Assembly: GCA_965247615.1 (NCBI GenBank)
Contig: OZ252022.1
Span: 1,984,001-2,048,000 of the forward strand
Reading direction: 5' to 3'
DNA: 64,000 bases
Source: G965197715 sp965247615
Lineage (GTDB): Bacteria; Chloroflexota; Dehalococcoidia; Lucifugimonadales; UBA1127
Notes under the pieces: model-generated
Database searches by the model: none
What the model saw: the letters and a program-made list of their open reading frames with translations, nothing else
What the model was told of the DNA's origin: nothing
Shown here: positions 60,154 to 64,000 of the stretch, one piece after another
How the letters are laid out: each line of letters starts with the position of its first letter
How positions within the stretch are numbered: position 1 is the first letter of the stretch
Position numbers and translations under genes: made by a program

Positions 60154-60879
60154 GTGAATAGCATAGAGGACCTGCACCGAGCCGTCGTCGCCTGCACGAT
60201 CTGCCCCCGCCTCGTGGCCTACCGCGAACGCGTCGCGCGGACCAAACGCCGCATGTATATGGACTGGGACTACTGGGGCCGGCCCCTGTCAGGTTTCGGC
60301 GATCCCAACGCCCGCCTGCTCGTCCTCGGCCTCGCCCCCGCCGCCCACGGCGGCAACCGCACCGGACGCATGTTCACCGGCGATCGCAGCGGGGACTGGC
60401 TCTACGGCGCACTCCACGCCACGGGCTTCGCCAACCAGCCAACCTCCGAGCACAGGGACGACGGCCTCGCCCTCCACGGCGCCTACGTCTCCGCGGCCCT
60501 CCGCTGCGCTCCCCCGGACAACAAACCCCTCCCGGAGGAGCTCGCCAGCTGCCGCGCCTACCTCCTGCGCGAGCTCGCGCTCCTGCACGGGCTCCGCGTC
60601 GTCTTGGCCCTCGGCAAGATCGCCTTCGATGCCTACCTGGCCACCTTCCCGCCCCGCGGCATCGCGATGCCGCGGCCCCGGCCCCGCTTCGCCCACGCCG
60701 CCGCCTACGCCATGCCCGACGGCCTCACGCTCCTCGCTTCCTATCACCCCAGCCAGCGCAACACGCAGACCGGCCTGCTTACCGCCCCCATGTTCCACGC
60801 CGTATTCACCGCCGCCGCGGACCTGATCAGCGTGCCGGCGCACGAGCCTGCCCGGCCCTCTCCATCCAACCCCCGTTGA
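60154..60879 (+). CDS. Uracil-DNA glycosylase, family 5 (UdgB-like)
   Basis: This 241-aa DNA repair enzyme removes uracil and related lesions from DNA. Iron-sulfur cysteines are in VACTICPRLV, LRCAPPDNKP and the SCRAYLLREL region. Motif 1 is GLAPAAHGGNRTGRMFTGD and motif 3 is SYHPSQRNTQTG, which together with the lack of the family 4 GEAPG motif indicate family 5. It starts with GTG 60154, about 65 bp after the exporter stop. The following gene is tRNA-Gly. Confidence 0.92.
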   Translation: MNSIEDLHRAVVACTICPRLVAYRERVARTKRRMYMDWDYWGRPLSGFGDPNARLLVLGLAPAAHGGNRTGRMFTGDRSGDWLYGALHATGFANQPTSEHRDDGLALHGAYVSAALRCAPPDNKPLPEELASCRAYLLRELALLHGLRVVLALGKIAFDAYLATFPPRGIAMPRPRPRFAHAAAYAMPDGLTLLASYHPSQRNTQTGLLTAPMFHAVFTAAADLISVPAHEPARPSPSNPR

Positions 60880-60938
60880 CAGCCGCCGCGCCGTCCTGCT
60901 TCAATAGGCATAGCGGATTGTCCATCCGCCCCATTGAT

Positions 60939-61013
60939 GCGGGAGTAGCTCAGCGGTAGAGCCCCTGCCTTCCAAGCAGGTTGTCGAGGGTTCAACTCCC
61001 TTCTCCCGCTCCA
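60939..61013 (+). tRNA. tRNA-Gly(TCC), CCA encoded
   Basis: Acceptor GCGGGAG pairs with CTCCCGC. The D arm is TAGCTCAGCGGTAGAGC, the anticodon stem CCTGC/GCAGG holds loop CTTCCAA (anticodon TCC), and the T arm is AGGGTTCAACTCCCT. CCA follows at 61011-61013. Confidence 0.97.
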
Positions 61014-61200
61014 CACTCCACCCGGAATCACGTCCACGACCCGCCCCCAATGAGTATTGACGCAGCCCCGCCGCTGTCATAAAGTTGCAACAGACGGCAC
61101 GGCTGCCGCCGACTTGCGCCGCCGCTGCCGGACAACCCCCTGGAAGTGGACCATCGGAAACCACTGGCCGGCCTACCCCTGCTAGCGAAAGGAGCAATTC

Positions 61201-62424
61201 GTGCTAAGCGTTCAGGAAAACGATCAGCTGTCCCGCGTCTCGCCCGGCACTCCCATGGGAGAGCTCATGCGCCGCTACTGGCACCCCATCGCGGCCACCG
61301 TGGAGATGAAGGAGAACCCCACCAAGGCTGTACGCATCCTGGGTGAGGACCTGGTCCTCTACAGGGACCGCAGCGGGACCTTCGGCCTCCTCCAGGAGTC
61401 TTGCCCCCACCGCCGCGTCAACCTGCTCTACGGCATCCCGGAGGAGCAGGGCCTGCGCTGCGCCTACCACGGTTGGCGTTTCGACGAGACCGGCAAGTGC
61501 CTCGAAATGCCCGCCGAGGCCCCCGACAGCACCTTCAAGGACCGCGTCACCGCCCTCAGCTACCCTGTGCAGGAGCTCGGCGGCCTCATCTGGACCTACA
61601 TGGGACCCCAGCCCGCGCCTCTGCTGCCCCGCTGGGACCTCTTTGTCATGGGCGGCGTCGTCCGGGAGATCGGCTCCACCATGCTCCCCTGCAACTGGCT
61701 CCAGTGCATGGAGAACTCCCTCGACCCCTGCCATACCGAGTGGCTCCACGGCTACCAGTCCTACTACATCATGGAGCTCGAGGGCAAGGGCGACCAGATC
61801 CCCCGCACCGCCGATGGCCACTACGCTGTCTTCCGCCACCTCAAGATCGGCTTCGACATCTTCGAGCACGGCGTCTACAAGCGCCGCCTCATGGAGGGCA
61901 TGTCCGAGGACCACGACGACTGGAAGGTCGGCCACCCCATCCTCTTCCCCTACACCCTCAGGATTACCTTTGGCGCCGGCACCTTCCAGATTCGAGTACC
62001 CGTCGACGACACCCACACCTGGCACATCAACTACAGCTGCGTACCCCAAGAGCCCGGCGCCGAACCCCAGGGCGACGTCCCCATGAACCCCGTCGCCTTC
62101 CAGGACGAGAACGGCCACGCCATCCGCAAGGGCACCCTCCCCCAGGACATGATGGCCTGGTGGACCCAGGGCCCCCTCGCCGAGCGCCACCTGGAGAAGC
62201 TCGCCACCTCCGACCAGGGCGTCATCCTCTACCGCCGCCTCCTCAGAGACCAGATGCGCCTCGTCGCCGATGGCGGTGAGCCCATGAACACCTTCCGCGA
62301 CCCCGCCAGGAACGTGCGCCTCAACGTCCACACCGAGCAGAACCAGTACATGATGTTCCCCAGCGAGGAGCGCGAGGGCAGCATCAAGGCATACGAGAAC
62401 ACCAGGTACGTCGAAAAGGTGTAG
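61201..62424 (+). CDS. Rieske [2Fe-2S] oxygenase, large subunit
   Basis: This 407-aa aromatic-ring-hydroxylating-type oxygenase has the Rieske ligands in ESCPHRR (Cys68, His70) and CAYHGW (Cys87, His90). The mononuclear iron site is seen in ENSLDPCHTEWLHG (Asp-x2-His-x4-His). GTG 61201 follows GAAAGGAGC. The family adds oxygen to aromatic rings or demethylates aryl ethers; reductase and ferredoxin genes are not adjacent. The next genes, a gentisate-dioxygenase-like cupin and an oxidoreductase, fit a ring-hydroxylation and cleavage route. Confidence 0.94.
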   Translation: MLSVQENDQLSRVSPGTPMGELMRRYWHPIAATVEMKENPTKAVRILGEDLVLYRDRSGTFGLLQESCPHRRVNLLYGIPEEQGLRCAYHGWRFDETGKCLEMPAEAPDSTFKDRVTALSYPVQELGGLIWTYMGPQPAPLLPRWDLFVMGGVVREIGSTMLPCNWLQCMENSLDPCHTEWLHGYQSYYIMELEGKGDQIPRTADGHYAVFRHLKIGFDIFEHGVYKRRLMEGMSEDHDDWKVGHPILFPYTLRITFGAGTFQIRVPVDDTHTWHINYSCVPQEPGAEPQGDVPMNPVAFQDENGHAIRKGTLPQDMMAWWTQGPLAERHLEKLATSDQGVILYRRLLRDQMRLVADGGEPMNTFRDPARNVRLNVHTEQNQYMMFPSEEREGSIKAYENTRYVEKV

Positions 62425-62469
62425 CCCGGGCACACCCGTGTCGGAGCACCTCCGAAAGGGAGTAGGCCC

Positions 62470-63498
62470 ATGACGCAAGAGCAGGACTTCTTCGATCGCG
62501 TCGCCGCCGCCAGCACGCGCCCGCTGTGGCTGTCGCACCGCGCCCCGCTGCCCCCGCAGCGCCCCTACATCTGGCGCTGGAGCCTCATGGAAGGCCTCAT
62601 GAACGAGGTCATCCAGCTGGAGAGCCTCAAGGGGGCCACCGTACGCCGAGTCCTGACCCTCTCCAACCCCGGCCTCGGCCCCAACAGCCCCACCAGCAAG
62701 ACCCTCTCCGCCGCCATCCAGATCGTGCCCCCCGGAGAGGTCGCCGAAGCGCACCGGCACACCGCCGCCGCCATCCGCTTCATCATCCAGGGCAACGGCG
62801 CCTACACCGTCCAGGACGGGGAGCGCTTCGTCATGGAGGAGGGCGACCTCGTCCTCACCCCCAACTTCATCTGGCACGACCACGGCAACGAGACCAGCAA
62901 GCCCATGATCTGGCTCGACTGCCTCGACGCACCCCTGATCGGCTACCTCGACGCCATGCTCCAGGAGCCCTTCTACGAAAACACCCAGCCCGTCACCAAG
63001 CCCGTCGGCTACACCAACAACCGCATCGGCAACGGCCTCATGCGCGGCATCACCGACACCGCCGTCAAGCCCCTGCCCATCACCTACAAGTGGCCCGAAG
63101 CCCTCCGCGCCCTCTCCGAATCGGGCTCGGAGACCCCCTTCGACGGCATCGCAATGGAGTACGTCAACCCCCTCAACGGCGGCCACACCATGCCCACCAT
63201 CGCCTGCCGCCTCCACCTCCTGCGACCCGGCGACCACACCGGCGCCCACCGCCACACCGGCAACACCGTCTACCACGTCGCCTCCGGCAGGGGCTTCTCC
63301 GTCATCGACGGCATCCGCGTCGACTGGGAGAAGGGCGACACCTTCGTCCTCCCTCCCCTCGCGTTGCATGAGCACGGCGCCGAGTCCGCCGGGGACGCCG
63401 TCCTCTTCTCGCTCAGTGACATTCCCGTCCTCGAAGCCCTGCAGCTCTACCGGGAAGAGGAGGGTTCGCCTCAAGAGGTCGCGGAGGTCCTGGCGTAG
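62470..63498 (+). CDS. Bicupin, gentisate 1,2-dioxygenase-like
   Basis: This 342-aa protein has two cupin barrels. The first has AEAHRHTAAAIRFIIQGNG and IWHDHGNET, giving the two-His then His iron ligands; the second has TGAHRHTGNTVYHVASGRG and ALHEHGAES. Gentisate 1,2-dioxygenase cleaves gentisate to maleylpyruvate and has the same architecture and length; the metal-binding barrel is the N-terminal one in characterised enzymes. The ATG follows AAAGGGAG. Position after the Rieske oxygenase supports an aromatic pathway role. A salicylate- or hydroxynaphthoate-type substrate is possible. Confidence 0.88.
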   Translation: MTQEQDFFDRVAAASTRPLWLSHRAPLPPQRPYIWRWSLMEGLMNEVIQLESLKGATVRRVLTLSNPGLGPNSPTSKTLSAAIQIVPPGEVAEAHRHTAAAIRFIIQGNGAYTVQDGERFVMEEGDLVLTPNFIWHDHGNETSKPMIWLDCLDAPLIGYLDAMLQEPFYENTQPVTKPVGYTNNRIGNGLMRGITDTAVKPLPITYKWPEALRALSESGSETPFDGIAMEYVNPLNGGHTMPTIACRLHLLRPGDHTGAHRHTGNTVYHVASGRGFSVIDGIRVDWEKGDTFVLPPLALHEHGAESAGDAVLFSLSDIPVLEALQLYREEEGSPQEVAEVLA

Positions 63499-63536
63499 CC
63501 GCCGCCCCTCCACAGGAACAATTCTCACGCGCTACT

Positions 63537-63564
63537 GAGGGCTGCCCGCCTCCGGGCGGCCCTC
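63537..63564 (+). terminator. Strong hairpin before the Gfo/Idh/MocA gene
   Basis: GAGGGCTGCCCG and CGGGCGGCCCTC pair over 12 bp (one G-U) around a CCTC loop. It lies 38 bp after the cupin stop and 20 bp before the next start, so it may end the upstream message or act as an attenuator. No T-run follows. Confidence 0.55.
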
Positions 63565-63583
63565 GGTACGAAGGTGACCCGTT

Positions 63584-64000
63584 ATGTCCACACAGCAGAC
63601 ACCGTCACCGGCCCCCCCAAAGCCCTTGAAAATGGGCATGATCGGCATCGGCGTTGGCGCCGGCCAGATCCTGCCCGCCATGCACTCCATGCCGGAGATC
63701 GAGCTCGTCGCCGGCGCCGACGTCAACCCCCGCGTCCTCGGCGCATTCCGCGAACGCTACCCCGACGCCCGCGCCTATGACAGCGCCGAGGCCCTCTGCG
63801 CCGACCCGGACGTCGAGGCCGTCTGGGTCGCCACCCCCAACAACCTCCACTGCCCCCACGTCGTCCTCGTCGCCCAGAGCGGCAAGCACGTCGTTTCGGA
63901 AAAGCCCATGGCCGTCACCCTCAGCGAGGCGGAGCAGATGGTTGGCGCCGCAGAAACCAATGGCGTCAAGCTCCTCTGCGGTCACACCCTGGGCTTCAGC
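63584..64000 (+). CDS. Gfo/Idh/MocA-family oxidoreductase (3' truncated by window edge)
   Basis: The first 139 residues of an NAD(P)-dependent dehydrogenase are visible. After a Pro-rich lead (STQQTPSPAPPKPLK) comes the Rossmann motif MGMIGIGVGAGQILPAM, then LVAGADVNPRVLGAF, AVWVATPNNLHCPHV and the diagnostic HVVSEKPMAVTLSEAEQM containing the EKP catalytic Lys. The ATG follows AAGGTGACC. The family acts on sugars, inositols or, in some members, aromatic cis-diols. It continues the Rieske-cupin block. The C-terminal substrate domain lies outside the window. Confidence 0.9.
   Translation, partial: MSTQQTPSPAPPKPLKMGMIGIGVGAGQILPAMHSMPEIELVAGADVNPRVLGAFRERYPDARAYDSAEALCADPDVEAVWVATPNNLHCPHVVLVAQSGKHVVSEKPMAVTLSEAEQMVGAAETNGVKLLCGHTLGFS

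Noticed and set aside
61204..63528. Minus-strand open frame of 774 aa
   Set aside because: It is antisense to the Rieske oxygenase and bicupin genes, made of Val/Asp/Glu/Gly-rich low-complexity sequence (a mirror of NNC codons), with no ribosome site.

Overview
The window reads as a high-GC bacterial chromosome segment. It combines dense small catabolic genes (amidohydrolases, SDR dehydrogenases, VOC and FAH proteins, a Rieske oxygenase, an F420-type LLM oxidoreductase) with repeated MFS paralogs and many decayed insertion sequences. That mix suggests a Chloroflexota genome of the Dehalococcoidia/SAR202 kind. This is an inference from gene content; no rRNA or other decisive phylogenetic marker is present.

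Layout. 0-5.3 kb: the 3' part of recQ, a 103-bp tandem repeat array broken by an IS30-family element, then a XRE regulator with a conserved protein of unknown function. 5.4-21.5 kb: metabolic and transport genes (FAH, two VOC proteins, two amidohydrolases, a zinc-ribbon protein, an NCS2 permease with an unusual C-terminal domain, MsrB, MFS transporters, two paralogous 4-TM proteins, an SDR, an RRM protein), with relics of an IS5 transposase and a helicase. 22-27.2 kb: tRNA-Val, an IstB relic, a hydrolase with a Cys nucleophile, an IS481 relic, an LRR fragment, an aldo/keto reductase and a second copy of the helicase relic. 27.3-36 kb: a RHH/PIN toxin-antitoxin remnant followed by a five-gene MoxR-DUF58 locus with a large Ig-like/DUF4129-like membrane protein. 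36.2-39.7 kb: a decay zone (dispersed repeat, LuxR-type fragment with an internal stop, deleted IS5 element, frameshifted zinc-ribbon protein, truncated MFS). 40-45.2 kb: an SDR-amidohydrolase-SDR-epimerase-MFS cluster. 45.3-51.6 kb: an Opp/Dpp-type importer without ATPases, an IS481-truncated acyl-CoA dehydrogenase fragment, an orphan Liv-type binding protein and tRNA-Met. 51.8-64 kb: a well-kept block with strongly C-ending codons (isocitrate/isopropylmalate dehydrogenase family, LLM oxidoreductase, an AT-richer NYN protein, a GlcG/HbpS protein, a heterodimeric ABC exporter, a family 5 uracil-DNA glycosylase, tRNA-Gly, a Rieske oxygenase, a gentisate-dioxygenase-like cupin and the start of a Gfo/Idh/MocA oxidoreductase).

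How it works together. The 40-45 kb cluster and the Rieske-cupin-Gfo block look like small catabolic units in which a hydroxylase, hydrolase or dehydrogenase is paired with a transporter. The best candidates for an undescribed system are the MoxR-DUF58-Ig/DUF4129 locus, the XRE plus 327-aa gene pair behind a palindromic operator, and the NCS2 permease with a kinase-like ATPase tail. Mobile-element decay is concentrated between 22 and 51.8 kb. One dispersed repeat of about 50 bp has a copy directly against tRNA-Met and an inverted copy at 36.3 kb.
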